Shown piece by piece: positions 51,289-59,819 of a stretch of DNA of 61,156 bases. Both the position numbers and the translations under genes were made by a program. The DNA comes from Brevibacterium sp. XM4083 (GTDB lineage Bacteria > Actinomycetota > Actinomycetes > Actinomycetales > Brevibacteriaceae), in NCBI RefSeq assembly GCF_006489205.2, contig NZ_VFYR02000003.1, positions 14,534 to 75,689 of the forward strand, written 5' to 3'. Position 1 is the first letter of the stretch; every line of letters begins with the position of its first letter. Below the pieces are notes generated by a model. That model made no database searches, was not told where the DNA came from, and was given only the letters and a program-made list of their open reading frames with translations.

Positions 51289-54252
51289 TCAGCTCCTCCC
51301 GTGCGCTCGACGTCGGTACTGCCAGATCGCGCCGGCCGCACCGCCGAGGAGGAGAACCACCCCGCCGATGATGTAACCGGTCGTTCCGATGCCGCCGGTG
51401 AACGGCAGCTCAGGCGAACTGGCCTGCTCGTTGGCGATCGGCTCCTCGAAGGCGAAGTCGAGCCGATCGCGGGAAATGGTGAACGGACGCGGGGTCTCGT
51501 CGAGGACGTACCCGGCCGGAGCCTTGGTCTCGACGAGGGTGTAGTCGCCCCAGTCGAGGTCCTCGACGCGGAACTGGCCCGCCTCCGGGTCGACGTCACG
51601 GCCGGTGCATCCCTCAGCCGAGGTCGCCACGCAGTCGTCGAGGGGGATCTCATTGCCGGCCGCGTCGCGGATGGTCCACTCCGAGCCCTCAAGAGGAGCT
51701 CCGGACTCGTTGACCTTCTCCCACGAGACGGTGCCCGAGGAGTCCGCGTTCGCGACGATGCACTGGGCGTTCTGCCCGGCGGCGATGGTCACCGTCTTCG
51801 TCGACTCGTCATAGGTGGCGCCGGTGCACCTGATCGAGACCTGCTCGTAGCCGGGCAGGCTGTTCTCGGAGATGACGTAGGAGCCTGTGGTCACGTACTT
51901 CTTCTCACCCGAGTCGTAGGGCACAGCAGGGTTGGTGCCCTGCTTCGCGAAGAGGCGCTGGTTCCAGTCAGCGGCGGTCAGGGTGCCGCCGTTGTCGTTC
52001 TCGACGTCCTTCGTGATCGTCAGCGTCTGGCACTCGACGGTGTTCGTCACCGTGTACGTGTTCGAGGCCCCGGGCAGCTTCGTGCTGAAGGTGTCCGTGA
52101 GCGCCACGGTGCCGGTGATGCCGGGACCGGAGATCGTCTTCGTCTTCACCGAGCAGCCTGGGAACTTCTGGGAGTCGATCGTCGCGGTCTCGCCGATCTT
52201 CACGGTGTCGCCGACGGCGAAACCGGTGCGCTTCTGGCCGAAGGCCGGGTCACCGGCAGGCTGGCCGGCCGGGTCGAGGAGGAGCTTGGCGCTCATACCC
52301 GCCGGCTGGCTGCCGTTGGCGACCGTCTTGCCGTCGATCACCCAGTTCTTGTTCACCGTGACGTCGGCTGAGGACTTCTTGTTGACGTACCCGCATTCGA
52401 CCTTGTCACCCGGTTGGATCTGCTGAGACAGGGTCTGTTCGCTGGCGCTGTTGAGTGTCACGGTGATGGGGCTGCTGCCGGCGCGGGTGATCACGCACGA
52501 CCCGCTGACGAATTCGTAGCCGGACTGCTGCTGCTCGAGGACAGCAAGGTTGGCGCGCGCCGAGGTGGAGCCGAAGTTGATCGTCCACTTCGCGTTGCCG
52601 TCGGTGCCGGTCTGCTGGGTCGCGGCCGTCGGTGACTGGGTGACGGTGCCGGTCGCCGCTGTCGCTCTCGACCCGACCGTCCAGCCGGAGGCGTTCTGCT
52701 GGTTGCCGCCGTTCTGATCCTGAGTCTTCTTGTTGATCGTCACGTCGGCGGTGAGGGCACTGTTGACGAAACGACAGACGATCTCCGTCCCGGCTCCGGG
52801 CACAGTGATGGTCTTCGACGTGCCGGTACCGGACGACCCGGTCAATGGCTGTCCGTCGATCGTGCAGCTGTAGGTCGACGAGTACTTGCTCATGTCCGTG
52901 CCGCTCGCACCAGTCTCACTGAAGGTGATCTGCGCACCGCGGCCGACGACCATCGGGCCGACCTGTTGAGCCTGGACGCCGTTCGTCGTTCCCGATGTCG
53001 TGGTGGTGCCCATCAGGTTCGACCCTTGAGCGAGGGTGAGGTTGAACTGATCGCTCGCACTCGCCCTGTTCTGCACGTCCTTCTCAAGCGTGACGGTCGG
53101 CGCCGAACCGCACGCGGCGAGGTCGGTGGTCGATCCCAGCTGATTGGTGACGAGCTGTTCATCGCCGAAGCCGGGCATGCTGTAGGAATACACGCTGCTG
53201 CCCGCGCCCAGGTAGGCCCTGCCGTCGGAGTCGATCGCGAAACCGTTGACGGACGACGCCGTCGGCTTCGGCTGGGTCGAGGTTGCAGTCATGGTCCCGC
53301 CATTGGCGGCAGCGACCTGCTCGTTGGTGACGCTGAAGATCTTCGATTCAGTCCCCGAGTTGCGGAGGATGAACAGGTTGCCTTTGCTGTCGAAGGCGAG
53401 ATCGCCGTTCGCGTTGACGCCCGAGCCGGGAGTGGCAACCGAACCCTTGTAGGCGAACACGCCTGTGGTGTGGTTGTAGGTCCAGAGCTTGAAGGTCTGA
53501 CCGCCGGAGACGAATCCGCCGAAGTAGTACCGGTCGGTCGAGAGGTCGACACCGCCGGCGACGAGCGAACCGTTGAATGCGCCGTTGGCCGTCAGCGTCG
53601 TGTCGTAGGTTCGGTTGGTGTTCGTCCACGTGTCGGTCGCGTGATTGAAGATGTACATGCGCAGCTTGCCGGTGGCGTTCGCGTCATACCGGTCATAGGC
53701 ATAGATCGGATCGCCGCCCGAGCCGATGCCGAGGCCGTTGAACTGTGTGGCGATCGTCGCGGGCGCACCGACCGGCGTCACCACCCCGGTGGCGCTGATG
53801 CGCTGCATCTGCGCAGACGGCTTGGTGTTCGTGATCGAGTAGACGTTGCCGGGCGTGCAGTACATCGTCGCCTGCGGCTCCACCCGGGTCGGCATAGGAG
53901 CCGGTTCCGACTGGCTCGGCGACGGCGACGGGCTCGACGAACCCGACGGTGCGAGCTCGGACTGCGAGGCGCCTCCGCTGTCCTGGAGGCCCGAGCCGGA
54001 GGATCCTTCGCTCGGTGACGGTGACGCAGACTCACTCGGCGTCGAAGACTCGCTCGGCGATGACGGCGCTTCGCCGAGTCCGGAACCGCTTGCGGCGGCT
54101 GGGGCGGGTGCCATGAGGACGCCGCTGAGACCGAAGAGCAGCACGAGGACGACGAATGCAGAGAGGACCACCCGGGCTCGCGAAGCGATGTCCGAGTTCC
54201 GCTGGGAACCAGCGGAGAATATGGAGTGGGTCGACGCCTTACCGTTCCTCAA
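51289..54252 (-). CDS. LPXTG pilus tip/adhesin protein 2 with beta-propeller-like N-terminus
   Basis: A 987-residue paralogue of adhesin 1. The signal/anchor helix (VVLSAFVVLVLLFGLSGVLM) is followed by a Ser/Pro/Glu linker and a propeller-like region with IYAYDRYDANATGKLRMYIF, VAGGVDLSTDRYYFGGF and VNGFAIDSDGRAYLG. The repeats from about 380 on (DVTINKKTQDQNGG, DVTVNKNWVIDG, E-box YTLVETKAPAGYVLDE, LPFTG) are close to those of adhesin 1. The start is a TTG at 54252 without a clear ribosome binding site; no better start lies before the signal helix. The N-terminal halves of the two adhesins differ much more than the rest. Confidence 0.86.
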   Translation of the reverse strand: MRNGKASTHSIFSAGSQRNSDIASRARVVLSAFVVLVLLFGLSGVLMAPAPAAASGSGLGEAPSSPSESSTPSESASPSPSEGSSGSGLQDSGGASQSELAPSGSSSPSPSPSQSEPAPMPTRVEPQATMYCTPGNVYSITNTKPSAQMQRISATGVVTPVGAPATIATQFNGLGIGSGGDPIYAYDRYDANATGKLRMYIFNHATDTWTNTNRTYDTTLTANGAFNGSLVAGGVDLSTDRYYFGGFVSGGQTFKLWTYNHTTGVFAYKGSVATPGSGVNANGDLAFDSKGNLFILRNSGTESKIFSVTNEQVAAANGGTMTATSTQPKPTASSVNGFAIDSDGRAYLGAGSSVYSYSMPGFGDEQLVTNQLGSTTDLAACGSAPTVTLEKDVQNRASASDQFNLTLAQGSNLMGTTTTSGTTNGVQAQQVGPMVVGRGAQITFSETGASGTDMSKYSSTYSCTIDGQPLTGSSGTGTSKTITVPGAGTEIVCRFVNSALTADVTINKKTQDQNGGNQQNASGWTVGSRATAATGTVTQSPTAATQQTGTDGNAKWTINFGSTSARANLAVLEQQQSGYEFVSGSCVITRAGSSPITVTLNSASEQTLSQQIQPGDKVECGYVNKKSSADVTVNKNWVIDGKTVANGSQPAGMSAKLLLDPAGQPAGDPAFGQKRTGFAVGDTVKIGETATIDSQKFPGCSVKTKTISGPGITGTVALTDTFSTKLPGASNTYTVTNTVECQTLTITKDVENDNGGTLTAADWNQRLFAKQGTNPAVPYDSGEKKYVTTGSYVISENSLPGYEQVSIRCTGATYDESTKTVTIAAGQNAQCIVANADSSGTVSWEKVNESGAPLEGSEWTIRDAAGNEIPLDDCVATSAEGCTGRDVDPEAGQFRVEDLDWGDYTLVETKAPAGYVLDETPRPFTISRDRLDFAFEEPIANEQASSPELPFTGGIGTTGYIIGGVVLLLGGAAGAIWQYRRRAHGRS

Positions 54253-54350
54253 TCGTGATGGTGCGCGTGGGGCTGGAGGATCACTGAGAGCCGGATATGG
54301 GGGATGTCGGGGATGTAGGGTTCACCGAGCTGGAGACACGGCAGGCTCTC

Positions 54351-54377
54351 GTTGCAAGTTCAACGATCAATCTACTA
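54351..54377 (-). promoter_or_regulatory. conserved box upstream of adhesin 2
   Basis: Counterpart of the block at 49516-49542, starting GTTGCAAGTTCAACGATCAA, followed by TTCATAACTTTCACAA. The spacing to the adhesin start is nearly the same (99 versus 91 bases). Confidence 0.55.
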
Positions 54378-54758
54378 TGGGAACCCATGATTTCGGTCAC
54401 GAATTCATAACTTTCACAAGATTCCCTGTGATTCGCCTGGCTGATTGCCCTCCGTGCACGGTACAGCTCCCCTGTGCGAACGCTGAGATCTCACGGGCAA
54501 GACCGCTTCCCACGCCACCGAATCGACTGCGAGATCCACGAAGCCGTTTCGGCGTGTCATACCAGGGCCTCGACCGTTCATCGGCGTCAAGAACGCCTGC
54601 CGAGACTCGACTCGAACCCCCGCACCGCGGACATCAGACCTGGGCAGAGACCCCGACGCCCCGCACCGCGCGCTCCCGACGCCGCCCTCGAACGCCGGCG
54701 CGTCAAGACATCTTCCTGCTTTCGTTCCACAATTCACGTCTCGATTGTTCAACGAAAA
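54378..54758. other. non-coding stretch upstream of the pilus locus
   Basis: Between the pilus promoter region and the malic enzyme terminator I see no gene. An open frame on the minus strand (54414-54752) has no ribosome binding site or recognisable motif. The left part is AT-rich relative to the window, which may indicate further regulatory sequence for the pilus. Confidence 0.5.
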
Positions 54759-54786
54759 GCGGCCCCGGGAGTCTTCCCGGGGCCGC
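54759..54786 (-). terminator. intrinsic terminator of the malic enzyme gene
   Basis: A perfect 12 bp GC stem (54759-54770 and 54775-54786) with loop GTCT is followed, in the minus-strand direction, by TTTTC. It begins about 45 bases after the malic enzyme stop. Confidence 0.88.
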
Positions 54787-54830
54787 GACCGTTTCCGGTC
54801 ACTGATCAGTCATGTGCAGTCATCCCTCGA

Positions 54831-56015
54831 TCACCCGCGCGCGACCGCCTCGACCGCGGCGGCGACTGCGGGGGCCACCCGCTCGTCGAGAGCTCCGGGG
54901 ACGATGTAGTTCGGCGCGAGGTCGTCGCCGACGAGCGCGGCGATCGCACTCGCCGCGGCAAGCTTCATCTCCTCAGTGATGTACGTGGCGTCGGCGTCGA
55001 GGGCTCCGCGGAAGACCCCCGGGAACGCAAGGACGTTGTTGATCTGGTTCGGGAAGTCGCTGCGACCGGTGGCGACGACCGTGGCGTACTGCGCGGCGAC
55101 GTCGGGGGCGACCTCGGGGTTGGGGTTCGAGAGTGCGAAGATGATCGCGTCGTCGGCCATGGTCGAGAGCAGCTCCGGGTCGATCGTGCCGGAGGAGAGC
55201 CCGATGAACACATCGGCTCCGTCAAGGGCTGTCTCCACTCCCCCGCTCATCCCCCGCGGGTTCGAGTCCGCGGCGATCGCCTGCTTCGTCGGGGTGAGGT
55301 CGCTGCGCCCGGATTCGACGATGCCCTTCGAGTCGAGGACGACGATGTCGGAGACACCGGCCTCGTGGAGGATCTTCGTCACGGCGACGCCTGCGGCCCC
55401 CGAGCCGGAGATGACGACCTTGAGGTCGGTGATGTCCTTGCCGACGACGCGCGCGGCATTCATCAGCGCCGCGAGGACGACGATCGCCGTCCCATGCTGG
55501 TCGTCGTGCATGACGGGGATGTCGAGGGCGGCCTTGACCCGGTCCTCGATCTCGAAGCAGCGCGGCGCGGAGATGTCCTCGAGGTTGATCGCCCCGAAGG
55601 TCGGGGAGATCCGCACGATCGTGTCGACGATCTCGTCGACGTCGTTGGTGTCGATGACGATGGGGATCGCGTTGAGCCCGGAGAAGCGCTTGAACAGGGC
55701 ACACTTGCCCTCCATCACCGGCAGGGACGCGCTCGCGCCGATGTCGCCGAGGCCGAGCACGGCCGAGCCGTCGGAGATCACCGCGACGAGGCGCCCGGTC
55801 CACGTCAGCTCCTTCGCCCGTTCGGGCTCCTCGGCGATCGCGGTGCATACGCGGGCGACGCCCGGGGTGTAGGCGATCGAGAGATCGCGCTGGGTCTCGA
55901 GCGGACGGGTGAGTTCGACGGCGAGCTTGCCGTGGTGGTGTCCTGCGAAGATCTCGTCTTCGGTGATGGCGGCGGCCGGAGCCTGTCCCTTGTCGTCAGC
56001 GGTCGGTGTCGTCAT
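54831..56015 (-). CDS. NAD(P)-dependent malic enzyme, short form
   Basis: A 394-residue enzyme decarboxylating malate to pyruvate with reduction of NAD(P). The substrate site has DLSIAYTPGVARVC and GDIGASASLPVMEGKCALFK; the metal-binding region is INLEDISAPRCFEIE and MHDDQHGTAIV; the dinucleotide fold is VVISGSGAAGVAVTKIL. It lacks the phosphotransacetylase-like C-terminal domain of long MaeB proteins. ACGAGGATC precedes the ATG. It is a single gene with a classical terminator. Confidence 0.94.
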   Translation of the reverse strand: MTTPTADDKGQAPAAAITEDEIFAGHHHGKLAVELTRPLETQRDLSIAYTPGVARVCTAIAEEPERAKELTWTGRLVAVISDGSAVLGLGDIGASASLPVMEGKCALFKRFSGLNAIPIVIDTNDVDEIVDTIVRISPTFGAINLEDISAPRCFEIEDRVKAALDIPVMHDDQHGTAIVVLAALMNAARVVGKDITDLKVVISGSGAAGVAVTKILHEAGVSDIVVLDSKGIVESGRSDLTPTKQAIAADSNPRGMSGGVETALDGADVFIGLSSGTIDPELLSTMADDAIIFALSNPNPEVAPDVAAQYATVVATGRSDFPNQINNVLAFPGVFRGALDADATYITEEMKLAAASAIAALVGDDLAPNYIVPGALDERVAPAVAAAVEAVARG

Positions 56016-56384
56016 CGATGATCCTCGTCGTCAGTGGGGACGGCCCGCCTCGGCGGCCGTCGTCGTGGTCTCACATTGCAGGTCGTACCGGTGAGCCGGT
56101 CGGACACTGGCGCAGTCGCAGTCGCCGCAGGGTGGCCGGTGACGCCGCGCGCACCCTGCCGACCGGGGTGGGGGTCGGACGATCGCGCGCTCCACGACCG
56201 GCCCGCCTGAGGGGGGCGCGGACCTCCTGGGTCGGTCGTCGTGCCAGCATAACCCATGGATCGGTCACGGAGGTGTCCCAGCTCACCCCGCCGAGGCGGC
56301 CGGTCCGCTCCGATCGCACCCGTGCTCTCCGCCCGGCTGACTCCAGCTCTCCGCCCGGCTGGCACCAGGAGGTCCGGCCCGGAC
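56016..56384. other. non-coding stretch upstream of malic enzyme
   Basis: This 369-base spacer holds the malic enzyme promoter (not located) and a direct repeat CTCTCCGCCCGGCTG present twice near 56325-56360. No gene or RNA is evident. Confidence 0.45.
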
Positions 56385-57410
56385 TCAGAGCGTGATGCTC
56401 GACCCGTCGGGCAGGATCCGCCGGAGCATGTCGGCCATCGTCACCGCCCCGACGATGCGCTCGTCGCGGGTGACGACGGCGAGCTGCTCGGCTTCATCGC
56501 GCATGAGGGTGAGCGCCTCGTGGACGGGCAGTTCCGCGTCGAGGACGAGGCAGTCGCGGGTGAAGTCCTCGATCCCGTGGTCGGCGGGCAGGAGGAGCAC
56601 GTCGCGGACGTGGACGACCCCCGGTGCCGTCCCCGCGCGCTCGACGAGGATGCGCATGTGCCCGGACTCCGCCGCGAGGTCGCGCACCTGCCCGGCCGTC
56701 GCCGTCTCCGGCACCGAGGTCAGGGCACGCGTCCCACCGGGCAGCAGGCTGCCCACGCTCATCCGCTGGAGTTCGAAGACGTGGGTGAGCTGGTCGCGGT
56801 AGGCGTCGTCGAGTTCGCCGGCGGCCGCCGAATGCTCGACGAGCTGCCGGATCGTATCGATGTCCTGCCCGCCGAGCGCCCGCGATTCCGCGGGGGTGTA
56901 TCCGCTTGCGGCCACGAGTTTATTGGCGACGCTGTTGACCCAGACGAGCAGGGGCCGCAGCAGCCACGCGAGGGCTCGGGCCGGCAGGGCGATGATCGTT
57001 GCCGCGAGCTCGGGGTGGGCGATGGCCCACGACTTCGGCGCCATCTCACCGATGACGAGGTGGAGGAACGTGACGAAGAGGAGGGAGAGGACGAAGGCGG
57101 CCGAGTCGGCGAGCCAGAACGGCGCGCCCACTGCGGTGAAGAGCGGAGCCAGCCACGCGTCGACGGCGGGTTTCGTGATCGCACCGAGCGCGAAGGTGCA
57201 GATCGTGATCCCGAACTGGGCGACGGCGAGCATGATCGTCAGCTCGTTCATTCCCCGCAGCGCCGCCCGCGCAGGCGCCGACGTCGACGCCTGCTCCTCG
57301 AGTCGGTGCCGGCGGGCGGCGAGCAGGGAGAACTCGATGATGACGAAGAACGCGCTGAGCACGATGAGTGCGATCGTGCCGACGATGACGAAGAGCGGAG
57401 CGTCGGTCAT
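56385..57410 (-). CDS. CNNM/CorC-family membrane protein, short form
   Basis: A 341-residue protein with a DUF21 (CNNM) transmembrane domain of about four helices (to about 175), including FVIIEFSLLAARRHRLEE and GITICTFALGAITKPAV, followed by two CBS domains (about 205-335). It lacks the CorC C-terminal domain. Family members act in Mg2+/Co2+ handling. The start overlaps the stop of the longer paralogue (ATGA), so the two probably form a heteromeric complex. Confidence 0.9.
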   Translation of the reverse strand: MTDAPLFVIVGTIALIVLSAFFVIIEFSLLAARRHRLEEQASTSAPARAALRGMNELTIMLAVAQFGITICTFALGAITKPAVDAWLAPLFTAVGAPFWLADSAAFVLSLLFVTFLHLVIGEMAPKSWAIAHPELAATIIALPARALAWLLRPLLVWVNSVANKLVAASGYTPAESRALGGQDIDTIRQLVEHSAAAGELDDAYRDQLTHVFELQRMSVGSLLPGGTRALTSVPETATAGQVRDLAAESGHMRILVERAGTAPGVVHVRDVLLLPADHGIEDFTRDCLVLDAELPVHEALTLMRDEAEQLAVVTRDERIVGAVTMADMLRRILPDGSSITL

Positions 57411-58855
57411 CGGTCCCTCCCTTCCTCAGCGGCGGACTCATTCGTGTCGCGGCCATCCGCGTCGGGGCCATCCGCACCAGGATCGTCGTCAGCCGAGTCA
57501 TCGGCGGTGGTCTCGATGAGCGTCACCCGCATCTGCCCGGGCACGTGCCGGTCGACGGTGAGCACTTCGACGTCGAGCTCGCGTTCGACGGGGTCGTCGG
57601 CGAGGAGGTCGGACGCCTCGGCGAGGACGGGCACGGTGACCCGGTTGCCCGCCTCGGGGAACCCGCCGCTCGTGGCGATGACGAGCCCCGCGAGGGTCTC
57701 GAAGTCGCCCTCGGGCAGGTCGTAGCCGACGATGCGGCGCACCTCGTCGAGCGGCATGCCTCCGTCGGCCATCCAGGTCCGTGGGGCCTCTTCGACCATT
57801 GCGGTGGGGCTCTCCTCGTCGTGTTCGTCGGTGATCTCGCCGACGAGCTCCTCGGCGACGTCCTCGGTCGTGAGGATGCCGGCGAGGTCGCCGTACTCGT
57901 CGATGACGCAGGCGAGCTGCGAATCGCCGCGGTTCATCTCCGCGAGCGCATCGGGCAGGGCCATGAGGGTGGGGACGACGACGGGCGGACGCATGATCGT
58001 CGTCACCGGAGCGTCCATCGGCTCACTCGTGCGCAGGAGGTCGACGAGCTCGACGACGCCGACCGGCGCCTCGGTCTCGTCGAGGACCGGGTAGCGGCTG
58101 TGCGCGTGGGCCATGAGCTCGCGCAGCTCCCCGAGGGTGACCTCGTGGTCGACCGTGGCCACACGGGAGCCGGGGATCATCGCGTGCTCGACGTCGGCGT
58201 CGGGGAACTCGAGCACTCGGTCGATGAGGAGCGAGAGGTCGGCGGGCAGGTCGCCGGTCTGCCGGGACTCCTCGATGACGCGGCGGAGTTCGTCGGCGGA
58301 CACGCTCGGGTCGACGTCGTGGACGGGTTCGACGCGCAGCAGCCTGAGGAAGAGGTTCGCGGCGACGTCGAAGATCGCGATGAGCCAGCCGAAGACGGCG
58401 AGGTAGATCTGCGTCGACCGGGCGAGGGCGAGCGCGAGGGTCTCGGGGGCGGCGATCGCGAGGTTCTTCGGATAGAGCTCGCCGAAGACCATCTGCACGA
58501 TCGTCGCGACGAGGAGCACGCCGACGGTCGTCACGGCGACGGTGACCGCCGGCGGGATGTCGAGTCCCCCGAGGAGCGCGCCGAGCGACTGGCCGATCAT
58601 CGGTTCGGCGACGTAGCCGACGAGCAGACCGGCGACGGTGATGCCCAGCTGCGCGCCGGAGAGCATGAACGATGTGCGTTTGGTGACGGCGAGCGCCCGC
58701 TTGGCGGCGGGGTCCCCGGTCTCCGCGCGGGCTGCGAGCCGCGAGCGGTCGACGGACATGTACGCGAATTCCTGGGCGACGAAGTACCCGTTCGCGGCGA
58801 TGATGATGAGGACGAGGACGCAGCCGATCGCCAGCATCAGGAGTTCGGAGCCCAT
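57407..58855 (-). CDS. CNNM/CorC-family membrane protein, long form
   Basis: A 482-residue protein with a DUF21 domain (YFVAQEFAYMSVDRSRL, SGAQLGITVAGLLVGYVAEP, MVFGELYPKNLAIA), two CBS domains (about 205-330, including DYGDLAGILTTEDVAEELVG) and a CorC/HlyC domain (about 345-430, DGGMPLDEVRRIVGYDLPEG) with an acidic tail. GGGGGTGAG precedes the ATG. It is first in a two-gene operon with a structured leader. A role in Mg2+ or other divalent cation homeostasis is inferred from family. Confidence 0.92.
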   Translation of the reverse strand: MGSELLMLAIGCVLVLIIIAANGYFVAQEFAYMSVDRSRLAARAETGDPAAKRALAVTKRTSFMLSGAQLGITVAGLLVGYVAEPMIGQSLGALLGGLDIPPAVTVAVTTVGVLLVATIVQMVFGELYPKNLAIAAPETLALALARSTQIYLAVFGWLIAIFDVAANLFLRLLRVEPVHDVDPSVSADELRRVIEESRQTGDLPADLSLLIDRVLEFPDADVEHAMIPGSRVATVDHEVTLGELRELMAHAHSRYPVLDETEAPVGVVELVDLLRTSEPMDAPVTTIMRPPVVVPTLMALPDALAEMNRGDSQLACVIDEYGDLAGILTTEDVAEELVGEITDEHDEESPTAMVEEAPRTWMADGGMPLDEVRRIVGYDLPEGDFETLAGLVIATSGGFPEAGNRVTVPVLAEASDLLADDPVERELDVEVLTVDRHVPGQMRVTLIETTADDSADDDPGADGPDADGRDTNESAAEEGRDR

Positions 58856-59025
58856 GGGGCGCTCACCCCCGCCCCGGCCGGCCGATCAGAGGCGCGACGA
58901 TGCGCGCTCAGTTCACAAATCCAACAGTCGCCGGGGTCGTCGGACGACGACCCCATATCCGCGGTGGTTCCCACGTGCGGCTTCACTCCATTTCGGTTCT
59001 TGAAAAGTCAACTCTCCCCAGCGTA
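58856..59025 (-). ncRNA. candidate structured leader of the CNNM operon
   Basis: In minus-strand direction a -10-like TACGCT (59020-59025) is followed by about 160 bases with several potential stems: CTTG/CAAG around 59010-59030, CCGC--TGG-GAA-CCA--GCGG near 58955-58978, and a 10 bp GGGGTCGTCG/CGACGACCCC hairpin near 58935-58958. Motifs such as ATGGAGTGAAGCCG and TGGGAACCACC look riboswitch-like, but I cannot match them to a known class. Confidence 0.3.
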
Positions 59026-59057
59026 CCAAGTTCCCCTGACGCGACAGGATTCTCACA

Positions 59058-59819
59058 TCATCCTGCGTGGGACTTCTCAGCATCGATGTCGCCGAGGCGG
59101 CCGTCCGTCTCGTCGGCGAGCTCCCGCAGGTAGGTGCTGAATCCTCCGTGGCAGCGACCGAGCATCCGCGCCGAGGTGACGACCCGGCAGTCGTCGGTCC
59201 GCCGGATGGTGCCCCCGACCGCGGTCACGGCGTGGACCATCGCGACGTCCTCGCCGAGGCGCAGCGGCGGACATCCGCCGATCCGTACGAAGTGGGAGCC
59301 CCGGATCCCGAGGTTCGCTCCGAACACGTGGTCGTGTCCCTCGCCGAGGTGGTGCGCAGCGAACCATGCCTCGATGAGGTCGTCGTTGCCGACGTCGGCC
59401 CGGGGTTCGACGGTGCCGACGACACAGTCCGCGTCCTGTCCGGCATGGTCGAGGTGCGCGGTGATCCAGTTCTCGGGCACCCGGGTGTCCGCGTCGGTGA
59501 AGACGAGCCACGTGCGCTCGAGCACAGCCTCGTCGGCATCGACCGCGGCGATCACATCGAGTGCCGCCTGTGCCCCGGCGTCGCGGGCGCGGCCGACGTT
59601 GCCGAAGGGCACGGTCATAGGAGTGACGATGGGGTGCCTGGCGGCGAAGCGCTCGATGAGGCCGGCGGTGCCGTCGGCGCATCTGTCGGCGACGGCGATG
59701 ATCTGCACCGAGGACAGGGGGCTCGCGGCCTCGACGGCGGCGACGAGCGCGGTGAGGCAGCCGAGGATCTCCGCTTCCTCGTTGTGGGCGGGCACGACGA
59801 CGGCGACGTGGTCGATCAT
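59058..59819 (-). CDS. family 2 glycosyltransferase
   Basis: A 253-residue cytoplasmic GT-A enzyme with VAVVVPAHNEEAEILGCLTA at the N-terminus, the DxD site WLVFTDADTRVPENW, and GANLGIRGSHFVRIGGCPP as acceptor-side motif. ATG 59819 shares one base with the stop of the preceding gene (TGATG). It therefore works with the deacetylase-methyltransferase fusion, possibly building a modified glycolipid or secondary metabolite. Confidence 0.88.
   Translation of the reverse strand: MIDHVAVVVPAHNEEAEILGCLTALVAAVEAASPLSSVQIIAVADRCADGTAGLIERFAARHPIVTPMTVPFGNVGRARDAGAQAALDVIAAVDADEAVLERTWLVFTDADTRVPENWITAHLDHAGQDADCVVGTVEPRADVGNDDLIEAWFAAHHLGEGHDHVFGANLGIRGSHFVRIGGCPPLRLGEDVAMVHAVTAVGGTIRRTDDCRVVTSARMLGRCHGGFSTYLRELADETDGRLGDIDAEKSHAG

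Larger units (their letters stand above)
44983..54252 (-). repeat. tandem duplication of an adhesin-pilin cassette
   Basis: Two cassettes, 44983-49425 and 49787-54252, have the same gene order, near-identical gene lengths (991/462 and 987/463 residues), related upstream regions and hairpins, and closely similar products. Similarity is highest in the pilins and in the C-terminal half of the adhesins. Only one sortase gene follows. Confidence 0.85.

Noticed and set aside
44983..54252. Mobile element carrying the pilus locus
   Set aside because: The region upstream is AT-richer, but there is no integrase, transposase or flanking direct repeat in view.
54590..54640. tRNA-like TTCGAGTC motif upstream of the pilus genes
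   Set aside because: The flanking stem does not pair and no other tRNA arms are present.
54414..54752. 112-codon minus-strand frame
   Set aside because: No start signal, no recognisable motif and atypical composition; treated as spacer.
58856..59025. ydaO (c-di-AMP) or M-box riboswitch
   Set aside because: GGGGAAC and GAGTGAAG-like pieces recall ydaO, but the conserved GAACCCGTCAGCTAACC block and the M-box core are absent.
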